Shown piece after piece: positions 33,684 to 42,822 of a DNA stretch of 64,000 nt. The position numbers and the translations under genes are program-made. The stretch's first letter is position 1, and each line of letters opens with the position of its first letter. The notes under the pieces were generated by a model, which searched no databases, was not told the origin of the DNA, and saw only the letters and a list, made by a program, of their open reading frames with translations. Source of the stretch: Spirosoma sp. KCTC 42546. Lineage in GTDB: Bacteria; Bacteroidota; Bacteroidia; Cytophagales; Spirosomataceae. The DNA is taken from contig NZ_CP041360.1 of the NCBI RefSeq assembly GCF_006965485.1, positions 1,736,001 to 1,800,000 of the forward strand, in the 5' to 3' direction.

Positions 33684-35891
33684 ATGGGAAAAAAATATTT
33701 TCTTATTCTATCATTTGTTACTCTTATAGCTTCTTCGACCATAGGTTTTGGGCAGGCACCTAACTTAGGAACGGCTTCCAATTTTGCGCTTTTTACCGCC
33801 AATGGAGCCTTTACCAACGTAGGGGCTTCTGTGGTGACCGGTGATGTTGGCACCAATGTAGGGGCCTTTACCGGGTTGTCAGTGGCAACACCCATTCCAG
33901 GTCCAGGTACTGTATTGGGCAACATTCGCTTGCCGGGCAGTACAGAAGCAAACCAGGCTGCTACCGATGTAACAACGGCGTACAATTCTTTGAACTCGGC
34001 TGCCTGTACAACCATACTACTCCCCGAATTAGCAGGTCAAACGCTTACGCCGGGGGTTTCCTGTCAGAATACCGCCAACCCGACTACACTAAATGGAACA
34101 CTGGTCTTAAATGGAGCAGGCGTCTATATTATAAAATTGAGCAGCGCGTTAACCACAGCCACAAATTCAAGTATCAGTCTAACGAATGGGGCTTCCTTCG
34201 ATAATGTGTATTTCCAGGTCGACGGAGCCGTCGATGTAGGAATTAATTCCTTCTTCAGAGGAACTATACTGGCTAATGGAGCCATCAGCTTATTGACAGG
34301 CGCATCGCTTGAAGGCAGGGGTTTATCGGTTGGGGGGGCAATTTCCCTAAGTAACAACCTGGTAACAATTCCGGCTTTGTCGCTGAGTGTGGTGGCTGGC
34401 TCCTGCGTCCCGGCTACGAATCAATATTCCATTTCAGGCATTGTTTCATTAACAGGTGCCCTGGCCGGTACTGCCACGCTTACGGATGGTCTGGCGTCAA
34501 CGACTGTTGCCGTCAACACCGGAGATACATCGGTGCCTTTTAGCCTGACAGGACTCACCTCGGGAACATCCAGTCATACCCTGACCGTGAATTATGCCAG
34601 TCAAACGGTTAGCGTGACCTATACGGCTCCCGCTTCCTGTACAGTAGCGCCAGCCAGCCTGGGTGGCGTGGTCTTTACGGATACTAATACTAACGGTGTG
34701 CAGGATGGAGGAGACACCCCTATTGCCGGGGTAGAAGTTACGCTACTGGATGGTGCCAGCTCTCCAGTTACATCTACAACGACCAGTCCATCAGGCATCT
34801 ACAGTTTTACAGGACTGACTCTAGGTGTTCCCTATTCCGTCAGTTTTACTACACCAACTGGCTATTTGGCCACAGGTTCTACGGTTACTGGTCCCGTGAC
34901 GCTAACAGCAGGACAGAGCTATACCAGCGCTGGTGCGGGTTTCTTTCCGGTGGTTAGTCCTACCAACCCTTCTCTTTCCGTGCAGACGTTTGTCGATATT
35001 TCGAAAGCAGAAGTCGGCGATTTACTGACCTATAGTGTAGTATTGACTAACTCGGGGTCAACGTCAGCCACGACAACGGTACGGGATTCGCTCAGTACGG
35101 GGACAACCTACGTGACGGGCTCAGCTACGGTACCCGTGGGTACATCATTTGTAAGTGGTCAACCCATCAGTTTATGGACTGTGCCGTTCATTGCAGCTGG
35201 TCAGAGCCTGACCCTGACTTTCCAGGTTCGTGTGGATTCTACAGGTATTCTCTACAACATAATTACGATTCCTGGCGATACCGTTAAAGCCTGTACATCT
35301 ATACCGGTTAAACTATGTCTTGGTGATGAATATACGTTGACGGTGCCGGCAGGACGCGCCAGCTATCGCTGGTATAGAGATGGAGTACTTATTCAGGGTC
35401 AGACCAGCAATGTATTGGTAGTGACCGGGCCGGGTAGTTACAGTTTGGGGGTGGATAATGTCAGTGGGTTATGCCCGGATTTCTCCTGTTGCCCTTTCAT
35501 CGTAGAAGAGGATACACTGCCCGCCTATCAGACTGTTGCTATTGGGTCCACCTGCCTGGGTAATAGCCCACAAAACAATGGGAAGCTGGTGGTCAGTAAT
35601 TTCAATCCGCTGCATACTTATCAGTACTCCCTGGGTGCAACTTTTGACCCCACAGCTTCACTCTCAGGACCACCCCAGTTAATTCCTGCAACTGGAACGA
35701 TTGCCACTGCACTCCCTAATCCGTCAGTAACTCAGTTTTACACGGTTCGGGTATACAACTCATCGGGTTGTTATACAGATGTGACCGTATTCCTGTTACC
35801 AACCGTATGCGGTTGCCCGGTTGAAGTTTGTGTACCGTATGTAATTACGCAGACCCAGCGTCCCAAGCGTATCGGCGATCCAATTCGGTAG
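33684..35891 (+). CDS. DUF3494 ice-binding-like adhesin with SdrD-like and DUF11-like modules
   Basis: A 735-residue secreted modular protein. After a signal peptide (1-24), residues 27-230 form a DUF3494 domain, the fold of bacterial ice-binding proteins (LGTASNFALFTANGAFTNVG, GDVGTNVG). Next come a beta segment (240-320), an SdrD B-like domain (324-424, GVVFTDTNTNGVQDGGDTPI), a DUF11-like repeat (428-530), an Ig-like part with WYRDG (545-600) and a Cys-rich tail ending QTQRPKRIGDPIR. DUF3494 can bind ice or act as an adhesion module; which applies is unknown. No type IX secretion C-terminal domain is evident. A strong terminator follows. Confidence 0.85.
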   Translation: MGKKYFLILSFVTLIASSTIGFGQAPNLGTASNFALFTANGAFTNVGASVVTGDVGTNVGAFTGLSVATPIPGPGTVLGNIRLPGSTEANQAATDVTTAYNSLNSAACTTILLPELAGQTLTPGVSCQNTANPTTLNGTLVLNGAGVYIIKLSSALTTATNSSISLTNGASFDNVYFQVDGAVDVGINSFFRGTILANGAISLLTGASLEGRGLSVGGAISLSNNLVTIPALSLSVVAGSCVPATNQYSISGIVSLTGALAGTATLTDGLASTTVAVNTGDTSVPFSLTGLTSGTSSHTLTVNYASQTVSVTYTAPASCTVAPASLGGVVFTDTNTNGVQDGGDTPIAGVEVTLLDGASSPVTSTTTSPSGIYSFTGLTLGVPYSVSFTTPTGYLATGSTVTGPVTLTAGQSYTSAGAGFFPVVSPTNPSLSVQTFVDISKAEVGDLLTYSVVLTNSGSTSATTTVRDSLSTGTTYVTGSATVPVGTSFVSGQPISLWTVPFIAAGQSLTLTFQVRVDSTGILYNIITIPGDTVKACTSIPVKLCLGDEYTLTVPAGRASYRWYRDGVLIQGQTSNVLVVTGPGSYSLGVDNVSGLCPDFSCCPFIVEEDTLPAYQTVAIGSTCLGNSPQNNGKLVVSNFNPLHTYQYSLGATFDPTASLSGPPQLIPATGTIATALPNPSVTQFYTVRVYNSSGCYTDVTVFLLPTVCGCPVEVCVPYVITQTQRPKRIGDPIR

Positions 35892-35911
35892 TACCAATTT
35901 CCTTGACTTTA

Positions 35912-35945
35912 AAAACGCCATCCTCAACGCTGAGGATGGCGTTTT
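35912..35945 (+). terminator. Strong intrinsic terminator
   Basis: AAAACGCCATCCTCA and TGAGGATGGCGTTTT form a perfect 15-bp stem with a 4-base ACGC loop, 20 bases after the DUF3494 stop. The stem starts with A's and ends in T's, so it can work in both directions. Confidence 0.9.
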
Positions 35946-36112
35946 GGTTAGATGGATATGCACTAACGCATGTGTGAGTGAATTGTGCGGGTACAACTAA
36001 GTAAAAATAAGACCAGCCCTGTCTTATAGACCAACTCTGCGTTTCAATACTTGACGCTGAACCTCATGGCCAATTTTGCTGTAAGTGAATTAAAAAAGAA
36101 AAACCTATAACC

Positions 36113-36973
36113 ATGAAAAAAAACCTTGTTGCGTTGAGCCTGGCAACGATTTCATTACTTGGTGTATCAGACAGTTTTGCGCAGAAAGGCAAGCTGTACA
36201 CATTTCCAATCGGTGTTGAGTCGTACACCTACCGAAATAGCTTCCCCAAGAGCGTTATTGCTACGCTGGATACGATCAAAGCCTTAGGCATTACCGATAT
36301 GGAGGGCGGAGCGCCTAAAGGAATGACCGAAGCGGAATTTAAAAAGCTATGCGACGAGCGAGGTATTAAAATTTCGGCAACGGGAGGGGGCTACGAACAA
36401 CTGGCTAAAGATCCAATGGACGCCATTAATAAAGCAAAAGCTCTGGGAGCTTCCTTTATCATGTGCGCGTGGATTCCTCACCAAAAGGCGAATTTTAACC
36501 TGGAGAATGCAAAGAAAGCCGTTGAGGATTTTAACCGGATCGGTAAAACGATGAAAGAGAATGGGATCACATTCTGCTACCATAATCACGGCTATGAGTT
36601 CCATCCTTATGAAGATGGTACGCTTTACGATTACATTGTCAAGAATACCAATCCCGAATACGTTTCGTTCGAGATGGATATTTTGTGGACGCAACACGGT
36701 GGCGCTGACCCAGTTGCCCTGTTGAAAAAGTATGGAAGTCGCTATAAACTCCTGCACTTGAAAGACCTCAAAAAAGGCGTGAAAGGCGATTTGACTGGCG
36801 GTACTCCTCCCGAAAACGACGTAACCCTCGGCGACGGTCAGGTGAACATTCCAGAAATTATACGCCTGGCCAAAAAAGCAGGAGTGAAGCATTATTACAT
36901 TGAGGATGAGAGCAACAAGGAGTACGAACAAATGCCCAAAAGCATTGCGTACCTGAAAAGCCTGAAGGAGTAA
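36113..36973 (+). CDS. Secreted sugar phosphate isomerase/epimerase-like TIM barrel
   Basis: A 286-residue protein with a signal peptide (MKKNLVALSLATISLLGVSDSFA) and an AP_endonuc_2 / xylose isomerase-like barrel. Visible elements are GVESYTYRNSFPKSVIATLD, FCYHNHGYEF with the metal-binding His, VSFEMDILWTQHGG, LHLKDLKKG and HYYIEDES with a late Glu. Metal-binding Glu/Asp/His positions are kept, so it is probably an active isomerase, epimerase or dehydratase acting on a sugar in the periplasm. It is monocistronic. The signal peptide is typical of the many exported members in Bacteroidota. Confidence 0.88.
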   Translation: MKKNLVALSLATISLLGVSDSFAQKGKLYTFPIGVESYTYRNSFPKSVIATLDTIKALGITDMEGGAPKGMTEAEFKKLCDERGIKISATGGGYEQLAKDPMDAINKAKALGASFIMCAWIPHQKANFNLENAKKAVEDFNRIGKTMKENGITFCYHNHGYEFHPYEDGTLYDYIVKNTNPEYVSFEMDILWTQHGGADPVALLKKYGSRYKLLHLKDLKKGVKGDLTGGTPPENDVTLGDGQVNIPEIIRLAKKAGVKHYYIEDESNKEYEQMPKSIAYLKSLKE

Positions 36974-36990
36974 ACGATCTCTTTTTGAGT

Positions 36991-37016
36991 GGAGTCAGCT
37001 ATAAGTAGCTGACTCC
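36991..37016. repeat. 26-bp palindrome with GTCAGCTA core
   Basis: GGAGTCAGCTA and TAGCTGACTCC form a perfect 11-bp stem around TAAG. The 20-base core is the reverse complement of the centre of the palindrome at 40,451-40,518. It follows the isomerase gene by 17 bases and may act as a terminator. Confidence 0.8.
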
Positions 37017-37030
37017 GGTAGTAATAGCAT

Positions 37031-37102
37031 TTACCCCCCAACCCCCTGAAGGGGGAGGAAATCCACTTCGGAGTACTCCCCCTTCAGGGGGTTGGGGGGT
37101 AA
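37031..37102. repeat. Perfect 27-bp inverted repeat, CCCCTGAAGGGG family
   Basis: An arm starting TTACCCCCCAACCCCCTGAA at 37,031-37,057 is perfectly inverted at 37,076-37,102 with an 18-base spacer. It is the second copy of the element at 6489-6554, here between convergent genes. Confidence 0.9.
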
Positions 37103-37179
37103 AATAAGCCAATAAAAGAGGCTGATTAAGTAAAACTCAGAACTTAACGGCCCTGCCCTGAATGGGCTTTAGGTCAAGA

Positions 37180-39375
37180 CTACTCCGCTTTCGTTAGCTG
37201 AAGTACCACACTGGCCCGGCGGGAATTCACGTCAGGATTAATGCCGACGTTCATTAGGAAGGAGCCGCTATACACTTTACCCTCCTCAAGCGTTGACTTC
37301 GTACCCGGATATAGATTGATCTCCTTAACACTATAGCGCTTGTTGGCCTCCAAACCTGCTAACTTAATAGGGCGCTCGGTAGCTGACTGCATAACCCGAT
37401 TGGTGTGCAGGTAAGTGAACATAATGGCGCTGTTTTTATCGTCACTAACGTACGCTACCGAGGCAACCGGATTTTCGTAGGGGCTGGCCAGTCGATATTG
37501 ATCGCCGTGCCAGACGACGTCTTTGAAGCCAGTATAGTTTTTTAGAGCCTGCTGGCAAAACGCCAGATCGTTGGGGGTAAGATGCCCTACCACAATATCA
37601 AAGCCAAGTTTCCCCATACTGGCTACATCGACCCGGAACTTAATCGGTTGTTTGCCCCAATCCGTTACGTGACAATCGGTAGTGATGGACGGGAAGAAAT
37701 AGGAGTAGTTCCACTGCAGGAAGATACGTTCAATAGGTTCGGTGTCATCGCTGGGCCAGAACTCGGTAAAGTACTTCAGCAGTTCGTAATCACCACGGCC
37801 ACCCCCGCCGGAGCAGAGCATCATGGGTACTTTAGGGTACTTGGCCCGAATACGTTGCAATACACTATACAGGCCATTCACGTATTCGACGTACAGATGC
37901 GATTGCGGGAGTTTGTTTTTGTTCAGCCAGGCCGAATACGCATTGTAAATAACCGCATTACAGTCCCACTTAATAAAGGCCAGTTCCGGATTTTTGGTGA
38001 ATAACCCATCCACGATACCGAAAACAAAATCCTGCACCTGCGGATTGGCCAAGTCAAGAACCAATTGATTTCGGTAGTATTTTTCGGGACGCTCGGGCTG
38101 CCGAATCACCCAGTCCGGGTGTTTTTCGTACAATTCGCTTTTGGGGTTCACCATTTCAGGTTCAATCCAGATACCGAATTTTACGCCCGCTGTTTTCGCT
38201 TCTTTAACCAGATAGCCGAGGCCGTGAGGCAGCTTTTTTACGTTCTCCTGCCAATCGCCCAAACCGGCTTTATCATTATTACGGGGATACTTGTTGCCGA
38301 ACCAGCCGTCGTCGAGCAGAAACATGTCGACGCCTAAATTTTTCGCATCAGTAAACAGCCCCGACAGTTTTGGTTCGTCGAAATCAAAATACGTGGCCTC
38401 CCAGTTATTGAGTAAGGTAAGCCGGTCGCCCTCGCCATCGAGCACCCGGTATTTCCGGGCCCATCGTTGCAACTGGCGACTAGCCTGCCCGGTTCCGTTA
38501 TCCGAAAGCGTGTAGAGGAGCGAGGGGGTTTTAAACGTTTTTCCGGCAGCCAGCGTATACGCTGAGGCATACGGGTTGATACCCGCAATCAGACGAAGGT
38601 TTTTGTAGGAGTCAACTTCAAAATCAAGTTTGTAGTTGCCACTCCAGGCCAGTTGGCCCAGTAGCACCATGCCATTAGTTTCCTGCGCGGGCTGGCCAAA
38701 TGAAACCATGAAATTGGGGGTGCCCAGTAGCATAGCCCGTGTGCCTAACTTACTATCGAGGGTACGGATGCCCTGGGTAAGCTTTTCTTCCTGCGGCTGC
38801 ATTTCTTTCAGGTATTCGCCCTGAAAGCTGGTGAGATAAAAGTCCTTATTCGACAGGAACAAATTGGCCGAGGCATATTTCTGCAATACCACCGGTCCCT
38901 TTTCCTGGTTCGTGATTTCGACCCATTGTTCGATTACATTTTCCTGATTCCATGTTTTATAAAACAGCGTAACCGTCAGTTTATAAACGGGGTCCTGTAC
39001 CTGCACGGTGGTTAGGGTTGTGTTGGCATCGGGCTTAACCGTTTGGTGGCTCAGGTACTTTAAGTCCAGCGACGGGTTGCCGTCGGCATGCGTAACCTGA
39101 ATGGCTGGCTCTGATAAATTCCAGGTGCCTGCCGGGGTGTAGGCATTGTTGTAAATCCCACTGTTGTCATCCGGAAATTTAAAGCTACCGGCAATGTCTT
39201 TATAATCAGCAGTCTGGCTCAGCTTTTTGCCGAAATGGACCATGCTCAGGTAGTTATTTTTGTCGGTTTGGAGTACCAGTGCATAGTTAGCGGTTTCAAT
39301 CGGAATCGTTGTTTGAGCATAGCTTTTCAGTGAGAGTAGCAACAGAGCCGCAGCGATTTGATAAATAGACTTCAT
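37180..39375 (-). CDS. Secreted GH36 alpha-galactosidase
   Basis: A 731-residue enzyme with a signal peptide (MKSIYQIAAALLLLSLKSYA). It has the GH36 N-terminal beta-supersandwich and a barrel with LLDDGWFGNKYPRNND, FGIWIEPEMVNPKS, the nucleophile Asp in AFIKWDCNAVI, and the general acid Asp in FWPSDDTEPIERI. It removes alpha-galactosyl groups from oligosaccharides such as raffinose or galactomannan. A longer frame starts at 39,462, but only the ATG at 39,375 gives a signal peptide. It is a single-gene unit. Confidence 0.92.
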   Translation of the reverse strand: MKSIYQIAAALLLLSLKSYAQTTIPIETANYALVLQTDKNNYLSMVHFGKKLSQTADYKDIAGSFKFPDDNSGIYNNAYTPAGTWNLSEPAIQVTHADGNPSLDLKYLSHQTVKPDANTTLTTVQVQDPVYKLTVTLFYKTWNQENVIEQWVEITNQEKGPVVLQKYASANLFLSNKDFYLTSFQGEYLKEMQPQEEKLTQGIRTLDSKLGTRAMLLGTPNFMVSFGQPAQETNGMVLLGQLAWSGNYKLDFEVDSYKNLRLIAGINPYASAYTLAAGKTFKTPSLLYTLSDNGTGQASRQLQRWARKYRVLDGEGDRLTLLNNWEATYFDFDEPKLSGLFTDAKNLGVDMFLLDDGWFGNKYPRNNDKAGLGDWQENVKKLPHGLGYLVKEAKTAGVKFGIWIEPEMVNPKSELYEKHPDWVIRQPERPEKYYRNQLVLDLANPQVQDFVFGIVDGLFTKNPELAFIKWDCNAVIYNAYSAWLNKNKLPQSHLYVEYVNGLYSVLQRIRAKYPKVPMMLCSGGGGRGDYELLKYFTEFWPSDDTEPIERIFLQWNYSYFFPSITTDCHVTDWGKQPIKFRVDVASMGKLGFDIVVGHLTPNDLAFCQQALKNYTGFKDVVWHGDQYRLASPYENPVASVAYVSDDKNSAIMFTYLHTNRVMQSATERPIKLAGLEANKRYSVKEINLYPGTKSTLEEGKVYSGSFLMNVGINPDVNSRRASVVLQLTKAE

Positions 39376-39610
39376 ACAGAAACGGGGTAAGGTTTGGGCA
39401 GTGCATTGACGAAGCGAAGATAACACCCATTGCCAGACAATCTGGCTATCGGGAAACCCCAACTCCTACCCAAATGCGTAAATGTGTTGTCAGTTGCTTA
39501 CAACTGACGATGTGAGGTTTCTAAAAACCGAACGAAGGCTAAGATAGGTTTAAAGAAACCGACTTCACTCACGTGTGAGTCACCAACTTCATATGGATAA
39601 CCAGCGCCTA

Positions 39611-40378
39611 TTACTTCGTCTTCGCCTTGCGTAAGGTCTTATTAGCCTGCCGGATGGCTGCGTGGGATAAATCGTAGGTGAAGCAGCTTTCCCAGCCTTT
39701 AAAATCATAGTGCCACCATTCCCAGGGGAAAATGGCAAAACCAACCTGCTCCATAGCCGACCGTAAAATGGCTCGGTGAGCCAGCGAGGCACTGTCCGAA
39801 TCCATGTAGCTATGATAAGCGCGTGGGGTCGATTCGTCGTAGTCGGAAGGCATCGACAGTCGTTTTCCGGTTTTCAGGTCAAAAAGCGACAGATCAATGG
39901 CCATGCCCCGATTGTGTTTGGAGCCTTTTCGAGGATCGGCGACAAAGGTGGTGTCGCCGTGCTCTTCGTAGAAAAGTACCGTGATGGCATAAGGCCGGTA
40001 GCCATCGAATAGCAATAACCCAAATCCCTGTTTTTTCAGGTTTTCACTCGCCTGGCGAATGGCCAGGGCGGCAGGCTTCCGCATGAACACATCTTCGGAG
40101 GGGTACAGTTTTCGTTTCAGAAAATTCGTGGTTTTCGCATACGTAACATCGAATTGAGCATTGGGCAGAATCTGGCGCATATCCACCAGTTCATTATCGG
40201 GATCAGTGGCTATAATTTTCTTGTAAATCTCCACATCATTGACAACCGGAAGACCATACTTGCTTTTGGGAAGATCGTAGGGAGGTTGCTGCGCAAACAC
40301 CGATGCTATCAGGCTGAGCGAAAGAAACGCGGTCAATAACCCTATTGACCAGAATCGGCCAGATAAATACGTTTTCAT
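39611..40378 (-). CDS. VanX/DdpX-like D-alanyl-D-alanine dipeptidase
   Basis: A 255-residue M15D zinc dipeptidase with an N-terminal signal or anchor (FWSIGLLTAFLSLSLIASVFA). The catalytic motifs are clear: SKHNRGMAIDL with zinc ligands His155 and Asp162, and FPWEWWHYDF with the base Glu220 and ligand His223. It hydrolyses D-Ala-D-Ala. In VanX this supports vancomycin resistance; in species without VanH and VanA it is usually a peptidoglycan-recycling enzyme, and no van genes are seen here. The start at 40,453 falls inside the palindrome and would add 25 residues before the signal, so the ATG at 40,378 is used. Confidence 0.9.
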   Translation of the reverse strand: MKTYLSGRFWSIGLLTAFLSLSLIASVFAQQPPYDLPKSKYGLPVVNDVEIYKKIIATDPDNELVDMRQILPNAQFDVTYAKTTNFLKRKLYPSEDVFMRKPAALAIRQASENLKKQGFGLLLFDGYRPYAITVLFYEEHGDTTFVADPRKGSKHNRGMAIDLSLFDLKTGKRLSMPSDYDESTPRAYHSYMDSDSASLAHRAILRSAMEQVGFAIFPWEWWHYDFKGWESCFTYDLSHAAIRQANKTLRKAKTK

Positions 40379-40450
40379 AAGAGGCAGGTAGTTTGCCTTA
40401 AGGTAATGATTTTCTTCGTAGGGGAGTGCTATCATCCTGTTTTGTTGCTC

Positions 40451-40518
40451 CATGATCTTTCGTTGGAATGTGGTGTCAGCTACTTATAGCTGACACCACA
40501 TTCCAACGAAAGATCATG
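40451..40518. repeat. Perfect 32-bp palindrome with 4-base loop
   Basis: The arm CATGATCTTTCGTTGGAATG plus TGGTGTCAGCTA at 40,451-40,482 is perfectly inverted at 40,487-40,518 around CTTA. The ends of the arm, GTGGTGTCA, also bound the 55,265-55,307 repeat, and the core equals that of 36,991-37,016. It lies between divergent genes, so it is not a terminator of either. Confidence 0.9.
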
Positions 40519-40569
40519 ATTAATCGTAACAATCATCAAAACCAGCGGTCATAAACCAGGTTTTAAGTG

Positions 40570-40577
40570 TAAATTTG
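40570..40577 (+). promoter_or_regulatory. Possible Bacteroidota -7 box (TAAATTTG)
   Basis: TAAATTTG fits the TAnnTTTG consensus and lies 34 bases before the ATG at 40,612, on the correct strand for the Hsp70-like gene. A matching -33 TTTG is not evident. Confidence 0.35.
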
Positions 40578-40611
40578 CGCCCTTTTTCTACTAAAAAACG
40601 GGCATTTGGGG

Positions 40612-41913
40612 ATGACAACAATTTCTTGCGGAATCGACTTTGGTACATCAAATACCAGCGTTGCTATTGATAATAAAGGCGAAATCAGCCTTGTGCCTGT
40701 TGAAAACGAGTCGGTAACTATCCCTAGTGCTATTTTCTTTCAGCGAAGCAATAACAAAGCCTTCTATGGCCGGGTAGCCGTCAATTTGTTCTTCGATCGG
40801 CAGGAAGGGCGATTCATGCGCAGTTTAAAGCGGGTTTTAGGGACTTCGCTCATGAAGCAGGGCACCCTGGTGAATGGCGCTTCCATGAATTTCGCCACGA
40901 TTATTGCGTCCTTTTTGAAGCATGTTAAAGATAAAGCCGATTCGGTTGCCGGCCAGGAACTGGAACATGTGGTCATGGGGCGCCCCGTGCATTTTGTGGA
41001 TAATAACCCCGGCGCCGATACGCAGGCACAGGCCGAATTACAGACCATTGCCCAGCGGATTGGCTTCAAACATATCGAATTTCAGTTTGAACCTATTGCG
41101 GCAGCCTTTGCGCACGAAGCACAACTGAGTGGAGAAAAACTGGCCATCGTCGCCGATTTGGGTGGTGGAACGTCGGATTTTACGGTGATCAAGCTCTCGA
41201 ATCAATATATCCATAAGGCAGACCGGTCTTCGGATATTTTAGCAAATACCGGGATTCGGGTTGGGGGAAATGATTTTGATAAAGAGTTGAGTCTGGCGGC
41301 CATTATGCCTGAACTGGGCTACCGGAGTACGTACGGTGAGAAAAATCTGGAAGTTCCGTTAAAACCGTTTCATGACCTGGCCGAATGGAGTAAAGTCAAC
41401 TTTTTGTACACCCCGAAAGTGATTATGCAAGTTCGGCAGTTGCTCCATCAGTCGCATGATAAAGCACGGTACAAACGACTGTTGAAAGTGCTTGAAGAGG
41501 AAACCGGGCACACGCTTTTGGCCGCTGCCGAAGGCGCTAAAATTGCCCTTAGTGATCTGGATGACTATAAAGCCCTGCTTGATTTCATTGAGGACGACTT
41601 TTTTGTGCCGATCAAACGCGACCTGTTTGAACGATCTATTCAGAGTGAGGTTGAGAAAATAGCCGACTCAGCCCGGCAGTGCCTACGGGAGGCTGGTGTT
41701 CAAAAAGAGGCCATCGATCTGGTTATTCTAACGGGTGGCTCAACCGAAGTCCATTCCATTCAGGCCGAATTTAAACGACTTTTTCCGAACGCAGCCATCG
41801 CCGATGAAAACAAACTCTCCAGCGTGGGCCTTGGTCTGGCCTACGATAGCCAGAATAAATTCGGTAAAAATTCTAACCGTAAGTCAAACGCTCCCCACAT
41901 TATCGCTAATTGA
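40612..41913 (+). CDS. Orphan Hsp70-like ATPase (YegD type)
   Basis: A 433-residue actin-fold ATPase related to Hsp70 and YegD. It shows the phosphate 1 loop GIDFGTSNTSVAI near the start, phosphate 2 IVADLGGGTSDFTVI, and the adenosine motif VILTGGSTEVHSI. It lacks a full substrate-binding domain, so it is not a classical DnaK. No DnaJ or GrpE gene is nearby. The ATG at 40,612 is taken because the TTG two codons upstream is a poorer start. The next gene starts 65 bases downstream on the same strand, so a shared transcript is possible. Confidence 0.88.
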   Translation: MTTISCGIDFGTSNTSVAIDNKGEISLVPVENESVTIPSAIFFQRSNNKAFYGRVAVNLFFDRQEGRFMRSLKRVLGTSLMKQGTLVNGASMNFATIIASFLKHVKDKADSVAGQELEHVVMGRPVHFVDNNPGADTQAQAELQTIAQRIGFKHIEFQFEPIAAAFAHEAQLSGEKLAIVADLGGGTSDFTVIKLSNQYIHKADRSSDILANTGIRVGGNDFDKELSLAAIMPELGYRSTYGEKNLEVPLKPFHDLAEWSKVNFLYTPKVIMQVRQLLHQSHDKARYKRLLKVLEEETGHTLLAAAEGAKIALSDLDDYKALLDFIEDDFFVPIKRDLFERSIQSEVEKIADSARQCLREAGVQKEAIDLVILTGGSTEVHSIQAEFKRLFPNAAIADENKLSSVGLGLAYDSQNKFGKNSNRKSNAPHIIAN

Positions 41914-41978
41914 CCTGGGGAGTTCCAGGCAAATACTTTGTAAGCAACGGCCTTGCGAACGGTAATAATCAAAAACAC

Positions 41979-42731
41979 ATGAACCTTCTTCTTCTTAAAA
42001 TAACTCTCATTCCGGCGGTCATTGCACTGGTTACCCTGGCAATTCGGAAGTGGGGAAATAAAATAGGGGGATTGATTGGGAGTATGCCGTGGGTTGCCGG
42101 GCCTATTCTCCTGTTCTTTATTGCTGAACAGGGTAAGGCGTTCGGTATTCAGTCGATTCAGGGTACCATGACTGGGATTCTGGCGTTAATCAGCTTTTGT
42201 TTCAGCTACTCAACTCTTTCCCAGAAACTAAGCTGGTTACCTACCCTTGTGTTATCGTATGTAATCTATACGATTACGGCAGTAGTTGTTAATTATTTAC
42301 AGCTGAATTTATCGTTGAGTTACGTCCTGGTCATTGGTTCAGTGCTGGTAGCGCTGCGGTTTTTCCCGGTTCCCAAAGAACAGTCGACCAGTGCCCGGCG
42401 CTTACCATTCGACATTCTCATCCGAATGGTTGTGGCAACGTTATTTGTACTGGTCATTACCGGCTTAGCCAGCATTCTGGGGCCAAATTGGAGCGGTATT
42501 TTAACTCCTTTCCCAATTTTGACGTCCATTCTCGCTATTTTCTCGCATTCGCTTCAGGGTAGCAATGCTACCATCTCAACGTTGCGAGGCCTGGTGATTG
42601 GCCTACTTGGGTTCACGACCTTTCTCTTTTTGCAGGCATTTTTGCTGCCCTCGTTTTCAATTACTATATCGTTCGGCCTTGCCTTTGTACTGAACGTGTT
42701 CATTAACCTAATGGCTAGCCGGGTGTGGTAA
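41979..42731 (+). CDS. Hypothetical integral membrane protein
   Basis: A 250-residue protein with about 8 hydrophobic helices and almost no soluble part. The first helix follows MNLLLLKITLIPAVIAL. Short polar loops hold IRKWGNKIGG and PVPKEQSTSARRLPFD. No transporter motif was recognised. It may be a permease-like or lipid-related protein. A longer frame starts near 41,910 but carries a polar lead, so the ATG at 41,979 is preferred. It follows the Hsp70-like gene and ends before the hairpin at 42,752. Confidence 0.65.
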   Translation: MNLLLLKITLIPAVIALVTLAIRKWGNKIGGLIGSMPWVAGPILLFFIAEQGKAFGIQSIQGTMTGILALISFCFSYSTLSQKLSWLPTLVLSYVIYTITAVVVNYLQLNLSLSYVLVIGSVLVALRFFPVPKEQSTSARRLPFDILIRMVVATLFVLVITGLASILGPNWSGILTPFPILTSILAIFSHSLQGSNATISTLRGLVIGLLGFTTFLFLQAFLLPSFSITISFGLAFVLNVFINLMASRVW

Positions 42732-42751
42732 TGGAGTCTTGGTAGATATAT

Positions 42752-42789
42752 AAAACCCCTAAGTCCCCTTCAGGGGATTTAGGGGTTTT
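42752..42789. terminator. Two-way terminator hairpin
   Basis: AAAACCCCTAAGTCCCCT pairs with AGGGGATTTAGGGGTTTT (18 positions, one G-T). It lies between convergent stops at 42,731 and 42,823, is flanked by A's and T's, and resembles a shrunken copy of the CCCCTGAAGGGG repeat family. Confidence 0.8.
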
Positions 42790-42822
42790 AGGCTAGTAAA
42801 AAATTAATTTTCAGACAGTTTC

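Noticed and set aside
39611..40378. Part of a vancomycin resistance cluster
   Set aside because: There is no VanH, VanA, VanR or VanS gene nearby; the dipeptidase alone fits peptidoglycan recycling.
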